Source: Thermoleophilia bacterium SCSIO 60948 (GTDB lineage: Bacteria; Actinomycetota; Thermoleophilia; Solirubrobacterales; 70-9). Taken from it: a DNA stretch of 64,000 nucleotides. The number at the start of each line of letters is the position of its first letter. The stretch's first letter is position 1. The translations under genes and the position numbers were made by a program. Positions 44,136 through 52,219 of this stretch are shown here, piece after piece. The notes beneath the pieces were generated by a model that was given only the letters and a program-made list of their open reading frames with translations, did not search any database and had not been told where the DNA came from. The stretch lies in NCBI GenBank assembly GCA_021496505.1, contig CP053031.1, positions 1,411,001 through 1,475,000 on the forward strand. Direction: 5' to 3'.

Positions 44136-45736
44136 TGGCCGTCGCCTCAGAGCGCCCGCGGGTCCTCGTCAAGGAGAAGATCGCCGACGCCGGCGTCGAA
44201 CTGCTGCGCGAGGACTTCGACGTCGAGCTCGGCGTCGACTGGGATCAGGACGAGCTCGAGCGCAGGCTCGGGGAGTTCGATGCGATCCTGATCCGCTCGG
44301 CGACGAAGATGACGCCGGAGCTGATCGAGCGCGGCACCCGCCTGCGGGCGATCGGCCGCGCCGGCACCGGCGTCGACAACGTCGATCTCGAGGCGGCCAC
44401 GAAGCGAGGGATCATCGTCGCCAACGCGCCCGAGTCGAACTCGGTCGCGGCGGCCGAGCACACGCTCGCGCTCGCGATGGCTCTGTTTCGCAACGTCCCG
44501 CAGGCCGACGAGGCGCTTCGCGACGGCCGCTGGGAGCGCTCGAAGTTCGGTGGAAACGAGCTGTTCGGCAAGACGCTCGGCGTGATCGGATTCGGCCGCA
44601 TCGGCCAGCTCGTCGCGCGCCGTGCCCAGGCCTTCGACATGGACGTGGTCGCCTACGACCGCTTCGTCGCCCCGGAGCGCTTCCGCGAGCTCGGCGTCGA
44701 GGGCCTCGACAACACCGACGAGCTCTACGCCCGCGCCGACCTGATCACGATCCATCTCCCCAAGACTCCGGACACGGTCAACTGGATCGATGCCGAGGCG
44801 CTGGCGAAGATGAAGCCGGGCGTGCGGATCGTCAACTGCGCCCGCGGCGAGCTCGTCGACCTCGAGGCGCTCGCCGAGGCGCTCGAGTCCGGTCCCGTCG
44901 CCGGTGCCGCGCTCGACGTCTTCCCGTCCGAGCCGTTCACCGACCATCCGATCCTCAGGCACCCGAAGGTCGTCGTGACGCCGCATCTCGGCGCCTCGAC
45001 GAGCGAGGCGCAGGACCGCGCCGGGATCCACACCGCGCAGCAGATCCGCGCAGCGCTCACCGGCGGCGTGGTCACCAACGCGGTCAACATCGCCGCCGTC
45101 CGGCCCGAGGTGATGGAGGCCCTGGCGCCGTTCGTGCCGCTGTGCGAGAACCTCGGCCGTCTCGCGCAGGGGCTCGCCGACTCACCAGCCGGACGGGTCG
45201 AGGTCGAGTTCCACGGCCGGATCGCAGAGCACGACACGCGGCTGCTCGGGATCTCGGTGCTGGCCGGCATCCTCGGCGGTCACACCGAGGAGACGGTCAA
45301 CCTCGTCAACGCTCCGCAGATCGCGGAGGAGCGCGGCCTCGAGCTCGTCGAGACGAAGAGCGTCGCCTCCGAGGACTTCACCGACCTCGTCGTGGTGCGC
45401 CTCGGCGAGTCAGGCGCGGAGGTAGAGGTGACCGGGACGGCGGTCGGCCCGCGGAACATCCCGTACCTGACCGGCGTCTGGGGCCAGAGCTTCTACATGC
45501 CGTTCGCGGGTCACCTCGCGATCTTCCGCTACCACGACCGGCCCGGGATGATCGGCCGCGTCGGGTCGGCCTGTGGCGAGAGCGACGTCAACATCATCTC
45601 GGCCGCGGTCGGTGCGGAGGCGCGCCCGGACGAGGCGGTCATGGCGATCACCACCGACGCCGCCGTTCCCGACGCCGTCGTCGCGCGGATCGTCGCCGAC
45701 GATGCCTTCCTCGAGGGTCACGCGGTCGATCTCTAA
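44135..45736 (+). CDS. serA: D-3-Phosphoglycerate dehydrogenase, long form
   Basis: First enzyme of serine synthesis, 533 residues, type I (long) form. It begins RPRVLVKEKIADAGVELL and contains IRSATKMTPELIE, IGRAGTGVDNVDLEAATKRGI, the NAD motif LGVIGFGRIGQLVARRA, HLPKTPDT, VNCARGELVDLEAL with catalytic Arg, and ALDVFPSEPF with VVVTPHLGASTSEAQDRAG. An intervening ASB domain (about 320-450) and a C-terminal ACT domain (AIFRYHDRPGMIGRVGSACGESDVN) give serine feedback control. The ATG overlaps the aminotransferase stop; a much longer frame open upstream lies inside that gene and is not used. Confidence 0.95.
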   Translation: MAVASERPRVLVKEKIADAGVELLREDFDVELGVDWDQDELERRLGEFDAILIRSATKMTPELIERGTRLRAIGRAGTGVDNVDLEAATKRGIIVANAPESNSVAAAEHTLALAMALFRNVPQADEALRDGRWERSKFGGNELFGKTLGVIGFGRIGQLVARRAQAFDMDVVAYDRFVAPERFRELGVEGLDNTDELYARADLITIHLPKTPDTVNWIDAEALAKMKPGVRIVNCARGELVDLEALAEALESGPVAGAALDVFPSEPFTDHPILRHPKVVVTPHLGASTSEAQDRAGIHTAQQIRAALTGGVVTNAVNIAAVRPEVMEALAPFVPLCENLGRLAQGLADSPAGRVEVEFHGRIAEHDTRLLGISVLAGILGGHTEETVNLVNAPQIAEERGLELVETKSVASEDFTDLVVVRLGESGAEVEVTGTAVGPRNIPYLTGVWGQSFYMPFAGHLAIFRYHDRPGMIGRVGSACGESDVNIISAAVGAEARPDEAVMAITTDAAVPDAVVARIVADDAFLEGHAVDL

Positions 45737-45795
45737 GCGGGCTCTCTAACCGGGCCGCTCTAGCGCTCGGGGGCTCGCGCCGATAGAACCCCGGC

Positions 45796-46572
45796 ATGGG
45801 GACCGGGCTTCTCAGCGTCGCGAGCATCGGCAGCGTCTACGAGCGCTTCATCCTCGACACCGGGCGCCAGCCCGAGTTCCTGTTCTTCGTCGCGTTCCTC
45901 GCGACGTTCGGGATCTGCCGGACGGTGACCCACGCGATCCGCTCGGATGCGAAGTGGTTCCCCGGCGGCGACGTGAGCGTCGGCGGGACCCACATCCATC
46001 ACATGGTCTGGGGGATCCTCACGATCCTGATCACGGGCTGGATAGCGATCTCGTTCGAACCGCCGTCGCCCTGGCACGACCTGCTCGCCGTCGCGTTCGG
46101 GATCGGGGCCGGATTGACGATGGACGAGTTCGCGCTCTGGCTCCACCTCGAGGACGTCTACTGGTCGGAGAAGGGTCGCCAATCGGTCGACGCCGTGATC
46201 GTGTGCGCGGCGATATCCGGCCTGATGTTGATCAGCTTCTCGGCCTGGGTCGAGGTCGGCCGCGGGGTCGCCGACGCCGCCTTCGCGACGATCGGGTTCG
46301 TCGGCGTCGGCGGCATCGTCCTCGCGTTGATCAACGCCGCGAAGGAGAAGTTCGCGACCGCTCTGATCGGGCTGGTGATCTCACCGATCGCGCTGTGGGG
46401 AGCGTTCCGTCTCGGCCGCCCCAGCTCGCTGTGGGCGCGCCGCTTCTACGGCGAGAAGCGGATGGCGAAGTCGCGGCGCCGCTTCGGCGTACCGGAGCCG
46501 GGTCCGTCGGAGATCGCCGACCCCGCGACGGCTCAGGAGCCGGCGGGCTCGGCGGCCGGCTCGACGCCCTGA
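45796..46572 (+). CDS. Polytopic membrane protein with conserved His/Asp/Glu motifs
   Basis: Protein of 258 residues with about six membrane segments (about 28-41, 71-87, 95-109, 133-150, 160-178 and 186-202). Between them stand striking polar motifs: GGTHIHHMVWGI (His66, His68, His69) and TMDEFALWLHLEDVYW (Asp110, Glu111, His117, Glu119, Asp120), followed by RQSVDAV. Clustered His, Asp and Glu at membrane boundaries are typical of metal-dependent membrane enzymes, but I recognise no characterised family. The C-terminus is basic, then Pro/Ala rich and cytoplasmic. A GATAGAACC sequence upstream resembles that of the Rrf2 gene. It is convergent with the AI-2E family gene and overlaps it by 40 bases. 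Confidence 0.72.
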   Translation: MGTGLLSVASIGSVYERFILDTGRQPEFLFFVAFLATFGICRTVTHAIRSDAKWFPGGDVSVGGTHIHHMVWGILTILITGWIAISFEPPSPWHDLLAVAFGIGAGLTMDEFALWLHLEDVYWSEKGRQSVDAVIVCAAISGLMLISFSAWVEVGRGVADAAFATIGFVGVGGIVLALINAAKEKFATALIGLVISPIALWGAFRLGRPSSLWARRFYGEKRMAKSRRRFGVPEPGPSEIADPATAQEPAGSAAGSTP

Positions 46573-47642
46573 CGGGCCCCGTCGCGGCGCAGCAGCAGTT
46601 CGTCGACGAGGACGCCGATCGTCGACGCGGTCGGTATCGCCAGGACCGCGCCCAGCAGACCTGCGAGCTCGGCGCCGACGAGGATCGCGATGATCGCGAC
46701 CGCCGGGTTGACCCGGACCGCGCCCTTGAAGAGCAGCGGCTGGAAGACGCGGTCCTGGAGCTGCTGGTAGATCAGGAACATCACGACCCAGGCGATCAGC
46801 GCACCCGGGAAGGCATGGAACGCAGCGACGATCGCGACGAGCGAGCCGCCGATCGTCAGCCCGACGAGCGGGATCAGGTTGCAGAACGCGACGATGACCG
46901 CGAGCGGCACGGCCAGGTCGATGCCCAGCAGCGTGCAGGCGAGCCAGGTGAAGATGCCGGCGGTGACCGAGAGCAGCAGAGTGACGCTGACGTAGGAGCG
47001 AACGACGCCGGCGATCCGCACCCCGATCCGCTTGCCGCGCTCCTCGGCATCGCCCGACAGACGGCTGAGACCCGACTCGTAGAAACGCTTGCCGTCGATC
47101 GACAGGAAGAAGGCCAGGGCCAGCACCGTGATCGCGGCGACGAGGTTCTTGACGAGGCCGACGGTGATCGAGCCGGCGGTGCCGGCGGCATCGCCGAGCT
47201 TCGCGGGCAGGCTCGACGCCTGCTCGCTCAGGACCTGGGTGAGGTCGAAGCGATCGTTCAGCTCACGAAAGGCGGCGCTCTGCTCGGCCCAGTCCTCGAA
47301 GTCCTTGACGTAGGTCGGAAGTTGGCGGGCGAGCATCTCGATCTCGCGGACGATCGGCGGGATCACGATCACGATCAGCGCCGCGAACGCGATCGCGAAG
47401 CTGATGAACACGATCAGGATCGCGGCCCAGCGCGGCGGCCTGCGCCCGGCGATGTCGATCCGGCTGGCGAGCGAGACGGCCGGATTCAGCGCCAGCGCGA
47501 GGAAGACGGCGGCGAGCGTCCAGCGAAGCGCCGTCCGGGTGTGGAGGAGCACGATCGCGAGCAGAACCGCGATCGCGATGATCAGCAGGCTGATGGCCGC
47601 GATCTTCGCGATCGCTCGTGCTTCGATCTGGGTCGACCTCAT
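46533..47642 (-). CDS. AI-2E family (PF01594-type) transporter
   Basis: Membrane protein of 369 residues with the AI-2E/PerM family layout: two N-terminal membrane segments (about 14-52), one at 71-95, a soluble central region (about 96-150), and five or six C-terminal helices with the family motif LVAIVAAFHAFPGALIAWVVMFLIYQQLQDRVFQPLLFKGAVRVNPAVAII split here over the last helices (positions about 275-325). Members export small molecules or ions (autoinducer-2, Na+/H+), so substrate is not predictable. Its 3' end overlaps the convergent upstream gene by 40 bases. It diverges from the leuA leader region. Confidence 0.85.
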   Translation of the reverse strand: MRSTQIEARAIAKIAAISLLIIAIAVLLAIVLLHTRTALRWTLAAVFLALALNPAVSLASRIDIAGRRPPRWAAILIVFISFAIAFAALIVIVIPPIVREIEMLARQLPTYVKDFEDWAEQSAAFRELNDRFDLTQVLSEQASSLPAKLGDAAGTAGSITVGLVKNLVAAITVLALAFFLSIDGKRFYESGLSRLSGDAEERGKRIGVRIAGVVRSYVSVTLLLSVTAGIFTWLACTLLGIDLAVPLAVIVAFCNLIPLVGLTIGGSLVAIVAAFHAFPGALIAWVVMFLIYQQLQDRVFQPLLFKGAVRVNPAVAIIAILVGAELAGLLGAVLAIPTASTIGVLVDELLLRRDGARQGVEPAAEPAGS

Positions 47643-47660
47643 CCGGCTCTGGGGAGCCGG
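47643..47660 (-). promoter_or_regulatory. Hairpin directly before the AI-2E start codon
   Basis: CCGGCTC, TGGG, GAGCCGG (plus strand): a 7-bp perfect stem abutting the ATG. In the transcript it would hide the region where a ribosome binds; no ribosome site is otherwise visible. Confidence 0.4.
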
Positions 47661-47706
47661 GTTCCATGCGGCCCCGCGGTCTCCTGCCGGCCCGGGCCGC
47701 GTGCGC

Positions 47707-47712
47707 TACCCT
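47707..47712 (+). promoter_or_regulatory. Putative -10 TACCCT of the leuA leader transcript
   Basis: TACCCT 16 bases before the ATG of the leader peptide. It would start transcription near 47719, placing the leader peptide at the very 5' end of the leuA mRNA. Confidence 0.4.
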
Positions 47713-47728
47713 CGCAGGCAGCTTCGAG

Positions 47729-47788
47729 ATGACGTCCCCGCGCCTCAGCCTCCGACTTTCGCTTCTGCTCCCCCCGCGGGGGGACTGA
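47729..47788 (+). CDS. leuL: leuA leader peptide (attenuator), leucine rich
   Basis: A 19-residue frame, MTSPRLSLRLSLLLPPRGD, with six leucines within nine residues (positions 6-14), ending 71 bases before leuA. A short peptide rich in the end-product amino acid, just before the first committed gene of that pathway, is the hallmark of ribosome-mediated attenuation. The Leu codons include CTT twice, rare in this window. The Leu-codon stretch contains GCCTCC (47748-47753), the exact complement of GGAGGC in the leuA ribosome site (47848-47853), and the frame ends in a C6/G6 self-complementary run. A ribosome stalled for leucyl-tRNA could thus free the leuA ribosome site. The leader's own ribosome site is weak (AGG about 12 bases upstream). 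Confidence 0.75.
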   Translation: MTSPRLSLRLSLLLPPRGD

Positions 47789-47845
47789 TCGCCGGGCGGC
47801 GCGACAAGCCGCGAGCTGACAAGAAGCAACTTCTCGATTCACCGC

Positions 47846-47852
47846 AAGGAGG
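47846..47852 (+). promoter_or_regulatory. Strong ribosome binding site of leuA
   Basis: AAGGAGG, 6 bases before the ATG. It is one of few strong sites in a window dominated by leaderless starts, and its GGAGGC can pair with GCCTCC in the leader peptide. Confidence 0.7.
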
Positions 47853-47858
47853 CCATCG

Positions 47859-49484
47859 ATGAATGGCGATCCGAAGGGTCCCGGGGCCGTAGGCGCGCCG
47901 GCGACAGACCGCAAAGACGACCGCGTCCAGATCTTCGACACGACGCTCCGCGACGGCGAGCAGTCACCCGGCATCTCACTCAACACGGCCGAGAAGGTCG
48001 AGATCGCCCAGCAGCTCGAGCGACTCGGCGTCGACGTCATCGAGGCCGGCTTCCCGATCACCTCGCCGGGCGACTTCGAGGCCGTGACGCGGATCGCGCA
48101 GACGGTCACCGAGCCGGTGATCTGCGCGCTCGCGCGGACCCACAAGGCCGACATCGACTCGGCCTGGGGCGCGCTTCGCGATGCTGAACGACCGCGCATC
48201 CATACGTTCATCTCGACCTCGGACATCCACATCGCGCATCAGCTGCGGACCGATCGCGACGACGTCCGGGGCCAGGCCCGGGCCGCCGTCGCTCACGCGC
48301 GCTCGCTCTGCGACGACGTCGAGTTCTCGCCGATGGACGCGACCCGAGCCGAACTCGAGTTCACCGCGGAGATCTGCCAGATCGCCGTCGACGAGGGCGC
48401 GACCGTCGTCAACATCCCCGACACCGTCGGCTACACGACGCCGACCGAGTTCGCCGCGTTCCTCGAGGGCCTCATCGCCGCGGCCCCCGGCCTGCGCGAC
48501 ATCCGTCTGTCGGTCCACTGTCACGACGATCTCGGTCTCGCGGTCGCGAACTCCTACGCCGGCGTCCTCGCAGGCGCACGACAGGTCGAGTGCGCGATCA
48601 ACGGGATCGGCGAGCGCGCGGGCAATTGCTCGCTCGAGGAGATCGTGATGCTGCTTCGCACCCGCGGCGAGCTCCACGGGCTCGAGGTCGGGACGGTGAC
48701 GCCCGAGATCTCACGCACGAGCCGGCTCGTTTCGCGCCTGACGGGCTATCCGGTCCAGCCCAACAAGGCGATCGTCGGCCGCAACGCGTTCGCGCACGAG
48801 TCGGGCATCCATCAGGACGGCGTCCTCAAGGAGCGCACGACCTTCGAGATCATGGATCCCGTCGACGTCGGTCTCGAGTCGAACTCGATCGTCCTCGGCA
48901 AGCACTCTGGCCGCCACGCGCTCAAGGACGCGCTCGAACAGCTCGGCTATTCCGTCGACGGCCAGGCGCTCCGCCAGGCGTTCGACCGCTTCAAGGAGAT
49001 CGCCGACAAGAAGAAGCAGGTCACAGCGCTCGATCTCGAGGCGATCGTCTCCGACGAGATGCGGACGGGCGGCGACTCCTACGAGCTCGACTGGTTCGAG
49101 GCGTCGTCAGGGAGTCGTTCGGAGCCGCGGGCCCGCGTCTCGATCACGATGCCCGACGGCGAGCGCGCCGAAGGTGCATCGGGCGGCGACGGGCCGATCG
49201 AGGCGGTGTTCGGCGCGATCTCCGACGCGACGAAGGTCGAGCCGGCGCTCGAGCGCTTCACGGTCGGAGCTGTCACGGAGGGCTATGACGCGCTCGGCGA
49301 GGTGACCGTCGTGCTCCGCGCCCATGGCCACCTCGCTACCGGGACCGCGGTCGCGACCGACATCATCGAGGCGTCGGCCTGGGCCTACGTCCGCGCGCTC
49401 TCCAACGCGCTCGAGGGCGCCGCCGTCCGCGAAGCCGAAGCGCTCGCCGCCGAGGCGGCGGGGGAGCCCAGCCCCAGGCCGTGA
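47859..49484 (+). CDS. leuA: 2-Isopropylmalate synthase
   Basis: First committed enzyme of leucine synthesis, 541 residues, condensing acetyl-CoA with 2-ketoisovalerate. The DRE-TIM catalytic domain begins QIFDTTLRDGEQSPGISL and includes EAGFPITSPGDFEAV, FISTSDIHIAHQL, VEFSPMDATRAE, VNIPDTVGYTTP, the metal-binding HCHDDLGLAVANSYAG, INGIGERAGNCSLEEIVM and NAFAHESGIHQDG. The C-terminal LeuA dimer domain (about 395-530), which binds leucine for feedback inhibition, is complete. It is the bacterial short-form LeuA rather than the longer IPMS of mycobacteria. Expression appears to be controlled by the leader peptide upstream. Confidence 0.95.
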   Translation: MNGDPKGPGAVGAPATDRKDDRVQIFDTTLRDGEQSPGISLNTAEKVEIAQQLERLGVDVIEAGFPITSPGDFEAVTRIAQTVTEPVICALARTHKADIDSAWGALRDAERPRIHTFISTSDIHIAHQLRTDRDDVRGQARAAVAHARSLCDDVEFSPMDATRAELEFTAEICQIAVDEGATVVNIPDTVGYTTPTEFAAFLEGLIAAAPGLRDIRLSVHCHDDLGLAVANSYAGVLAGARQVECAINGIGERAGNCSLEEIVMLLRTRGELHGLEVGTVTPEISRTSRLVSRLTGYPVQPNKAIVGRNAFAHESGIHQDGVLKERTTFEIMDPVDVGLESNSIVLGKHSGRHALKDALEQLGYSVDGQALRQAFDRFKEIADKKKQVTALDLEAIVSDEMRTGGDSYELDWFEASSGSRSEPRARVSITMPDGERAEGASGGDGPIEAVFGAISDATKVEPALERFTVGAVTEGYDALGEVTVVLRAHGHLATGTAVATDIIEASAWAYVRALSNALEGAAVREAEALAAEAAGEPSPRP

Positions 49485-49518
49485 TCCGCCGGCGGATCTG
49501 AACCGGAGCCTGGTGTCG

Positions 49519-49555
49519 CTCGAGGTTGACCTTCCCGTGAAGCGTCAACCTCGAG
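49519..49555. terminator. Long hairpin downstream of leuA
   Basis: Perfect 12-bp arms (CTCGAGGTTGAC and its complement). The loop itself pairs CTTC/GAAG around CCGT with one bulged C, so about 16 bp in all. It lies 34 bases after the leuA stop and 49 before the XRE-cupin gene. Terminator or regulator site; there is no U-run. Confidence 0.6.
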
Positions 49556-49580
49556 TCGGCCATCCGGTCGCGGACGCCTT

Positions 49581-49596
49581 GTACGTGATAACGTAC
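49581..49596. promoter_or_regulatory. Palindromic operator over the -10 of the XRE-cupin gene
   Basis: GTACGT, GATA, ACGTAC: 6-bp arms around a 4-base centre. It contains the TANNNT hexamer TAACGT (49589-49594), 9 bases before the ATG at 49604. A repressor bound here would block the promoter, so autoregulation by the encoded XRE protein is likely. Confidence 0.6.
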
Positions 49597-49603
49597 GCTC
49601 GTA

Positions 49604-50209
49604 ATGAGCGGCGCGGTCGTCGAATCCAACGCTGGGGCCGAGCACGCTGACGTCTCCGTCGGGCCGCGGGTTCGCGCGCTGCGCGACGCGGCCGGCCTCT
49701 CACTCCGTGAGCTCGCCGAGCGCTCCGGCGTCTCGGCGCCGATGCTCTCGCAGGTCGAGCGCGGTGAGACATCCCCGACGCTCGTCGTCGCCGCACGTAT
49801 CGCGGCGGGGCTCGAGCTCAGCCTGTCGCAGCTCCTGCGCCTCGACGAGGCGACGCACGTCGTCGTCGTCAGGGCGGGAGAGGGTCGTGCCTCGCGCCGT
49901 GGCGGACACCGGATCGAGGAGCTGACGCCGCCGCTGCCCGGGCAGCGCGCCGACGTCTCGCGACACCGGCTCGATCCGGGCACCGCGACGGGCGGTGCCG
50001 CCGACCCACCGATGCACGAGCCCGGCAGCCGGGAGACCGCGGTCGTGCTCGCCGGTTCGGTCGCGCTCGTCGTCGACGGCGTGACCCACGAGCTCGGCGC
50101 CGGCGACAGCGTCACCTTCGATGCCGACCTCCCACATCACTTCGAGAACCGGGCCTCTGAGCCCGCCGAGCTGCTCGCCGTCGTCGCGGCGGGCCTCAGA
50201 CGCGGCTGA
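49604..50209 (+). CDS. XRE-family regulator with C-terminal cupin domain
   Basis: Protein of 201 residues. Helix-turn-helix domain about 20-78 ([39 protein letters not shown] split over helices 1-5 and [16 protein letters not shown]) and a cupin domain about 125-198 ([22 protein letters not shown]). These HTH-cupin regulators commonly sense small molecules such as amino acids, polyamines or phosphonates through the cupin pocket. It lies between leuA and leuC and may govern them or only itself. The ATG is leaderless behind TAACGT, inside a palindrome. The downstream leuC starts 28 bases after its stop. Confidence 0.88.
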   Translation: MSGAVVESNAGAEHADVSVGPRVRALRDAAGLSLRELAERSGVSAPMLSQVERGETSPTLVVAARIAAGLELSLSQLLRLDEATHVVVVRAGEGRASRRGGHRIEELTPPLPGQRADVSRHRLDPGTATGGAADPPMHEPGSRETAVVLAGSVALVVDGVTHELGAGDSVTFDADLPHHFENRASEPAELLAVVAAGLRRG

Positions 50210-50237
50210 CCCAGCCGGCAACGCGGAAAGGAACGCG

Positions 50238-51629
50238 ATGGCGCAGACGATGTTCGACAAGATCTGGCGCGACCACGAGGTCGCCGAGGGCCTGATCTAC
50301 ATCGACCTCCACATGGTCCACGAGGTCACCTCGCCGCAGGCCTTCGAAGGCCTGAGGATGGCGGGGCGCAAGGTCCGGCGACCCGATCGAACGCTCGCGA
50401 CCGCCGACCACAACGTCCCGACCGACGGCACCACCGTCGCCCGCCTGATCGCCGACGAGCTGTCGCGAAAGCAGGTCGAGGCACTCGAGGCCAACTGCGA
50501 GGAGTTCGGCGTCCCGCTGCATTCGATCGGCTCCGATCACCAGGGGATCGTCCATGTGATCGGCCCTGAGCTCGGAGCGACCCAGCCCGGCATGACCATC
50601 GTCTGCGGCGACAGCCACACCTCGACCCACGGCGCCTTCGGGGCGCTCGCGTTCGGGATCGGCACCTCCGAGGTCGAGCACGTCCTCGCGACGCAGTGCC
50701 TCGTCCAGGCGCGACCGCGCACGATGCGGATCAACTACTCCGGCGAGCTCGGCGAGGGCGTCACCGCGAAGGACCTGATCCTGGCGACGATCGGACGTCT
50801 CGGCACGGCCGGGATGACCGGCTACGCCGTCGAGTACGCCGGCGAGACGATCGCCGGGCTCTCGATGGAGAACCGGATGACGATCTGCAACATGACGATC
50901 GAGGGTGGCGGGCGCGCGGGGATGATCGCGCCGGACGAGACGACCTTCGACTGGGTCCGCGGGCGCCCGGGCGCGCCGCGCGACTTCGAGGCCGCCGTCG
51001 CCGCCTGGCGCGAGCTGCCGACAGACGACGGCGCCGAGTTCGACCGCGAGGTCGACATCGACTCGACCGAGATCTCGCCGATGGTCACCTGGGGGACGAC
51101 ACCCGGGATGGTCACGGAGGTCACCGACTCGGTTCCCGACCCCGGGAGCTGGGGCGAGGGGGGAGCGGCCGATCGCGAGTCCGCCGAGCGCGCCCTCGCC
51201 TACATGGGCCTCGAGGCCGGGACTCCGATCACCGAGCTCAAGCTCGACCGGATCTTCATCGGCTCGTGCACGAACTCGCGGATCGGCGACCTGCGAGAGG
51301 CCGCCTCGATGGTCGACGGCCGAAAGGTTGCCCCCAGCCTGCGGGCGATGGTCGTCCCGGGCTCCGCGCAGGTCAAGGCGCAGGCCGAGGAGGAGGGCCT
51401 CGACGAGGTCTTCCGCTCGGCCGGGTTCGAATGGCGCGAGGCCGGGTGCTCGATGTGCCTCGGGATGAACCCCGACACGCTCGATCCGGGCGAGCGCTGC
51501 GCCTCGACCTCGAACCGCAACTTCGAGGGCCGTCAGGGTCGCGGCGGGCGCACCCACCTGGTCAGTCCGAAGATGGCCGCCGCGGCGGCGATCGAGGGCA
51601 GCTTCGTCGACATCCGCGACTGGAACTAG
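50238..51629 (+). CDS. leuC: 3-Isopropylmalate dehydratase, large subunit
   Basis: Aconitase-family subunit of 463 residues that carries the 4Fe-4S cluster and, with LeuD, isomerises 2- to 3-isopropylmalate. Signatures: [102 protein letters not shown] (first Cys), then [11 protein letters not shown] with the two further cluster Cys, and [12 protein letters not shown]. The ATG at 50238 follows GGAAAGGA; longer in-frame forms would overlap the regulator. Confidence 0.95.
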   Translation: MAQTMFDKIWRDHEVAEGLIYIDLHMVHEVTSPQAFEGLRMAGRKVRRPDRTLATADHNVPTDGTTVARLIADELSRKQVEALEANCEEFGVPLHSIGSDHQGIVHVIGPELGATQPGMTIVCGDSHTSTHGAFGALAFGIGTSEVEHVLATQCLVQARPRTMRINYSGELGEGVTAKDLILATIGRLGTAGMTGYAVEYAGETIAGLSMENRMTICNMTIEGGGRAGMIAPDETTFDWVRGRPGAPRDFEAAVAAWRELPTDDGAEFDREVDIDSTEISPMVTWGTTPGMVTEVTDSVPDPGSWGEGGAADRESAERALAYMGLEAGTPITELKLDRIFIGSCTNSRIGDLREAASMVDGRKVAPSLRAMVVPGSAQVKAQAEEEGLDEVFRSAGFEWREAGCSMCLGMNPDTLDPGERCASTSNRNFEGRQGRGGRTHLVSPKMAAAAAIEGSFVDIRDWN

Positions 51630-51641
51630 GAGGGCTCTGCG

Positions 51642-52211
51642 ATGCCAATGGACGCGATCGACATCATCGAGGGCGACGTCTCGGTGCTCCCGCGCTCCGA
51701 CGTCGACACGGATCAGATCATCCCGAAGCAGTTCCTCAAGCGGATCGAGCGCACGGGCTTCGGCGAGTTCCTGTTCTACGACTGGCTGCGAAGCGGCGAG
51801 ATCACGCTCGAGCCGAACCCGATCCTCGTCTCGGGCCGCAACTTCGGCTCCGGCTCCTCACGCGAGCACGCCGTCTGGGCTCTCAAGCAATTCGGATTCG
51901 ACGCCGTGATCGCGCCGTCGTACTCGGACATCTTCTACGCCAACTGCACGAAGAACGGCCTGCTCCCGGTGATCCTCGGCGAGGACGAGTGCCGGGCGAT
52001 AGCCGAGGCCGGCAGAGCGCGGATCGACGTCGACGAGCAGACGGTCGACTCGGCGGCGGGCGTTGTGCGCTTCGAGATCGACGAGGCCGTCAAGCACCGG
52101 ATGCTCTCGGGGCTCGATGACATAGCGATGACGCTAGAGCGGGCGGCGTCGATCGACGAGTTCGAGGCCGCGCACGCGACGAGCGCTCCCGGCACGACCG
52201 AGCTCGCCTAG
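51642..52211 (+). CDS. leuD: 3-Isopropylmalate dehydratase, small subunit
   Basis: Swivel-domain partner of LeuC, 189 residues. Signatures: LPRSDVDTDQIIPKQFLKRIERTGFGEFLFYDW, LVSGRNFGSGSSREHAVWALKQFGF, APSYSDIFYANCTKNGLLPVIL. The usual length is about 190-200 residues. It follows leuC by 12 bases with an AGGAGG ribosome site. ATG 51642 and ATG 51648 are both possible starts. Confidence 0.95.
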   Translation: MPMDAIDIIEGDVSVLPRSDVDTDQIIPKQFLKRIERTGFGEFLFYDWLRSGEITLEPNPILVSGRNFGSGSSREHAVWALKQFGFDAVIAPSYSDIFYANCTKNGLLPVILGEDECRAIAEAGRARIDVDEQTVDSAAGVVRFEIDEAVKHRMLSGLDDIAMTLERAASIDEFEAAHATSAPGTTELA

Positions 52212-52219
52212 GGGCGCCG

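Noticed and set aside
47643..47858. T-box or amino-acid riboswitch before leuA
   Set aside because: No T-box sequence or stem I pattern is seen; the Leu-rich short frame explains the region better.
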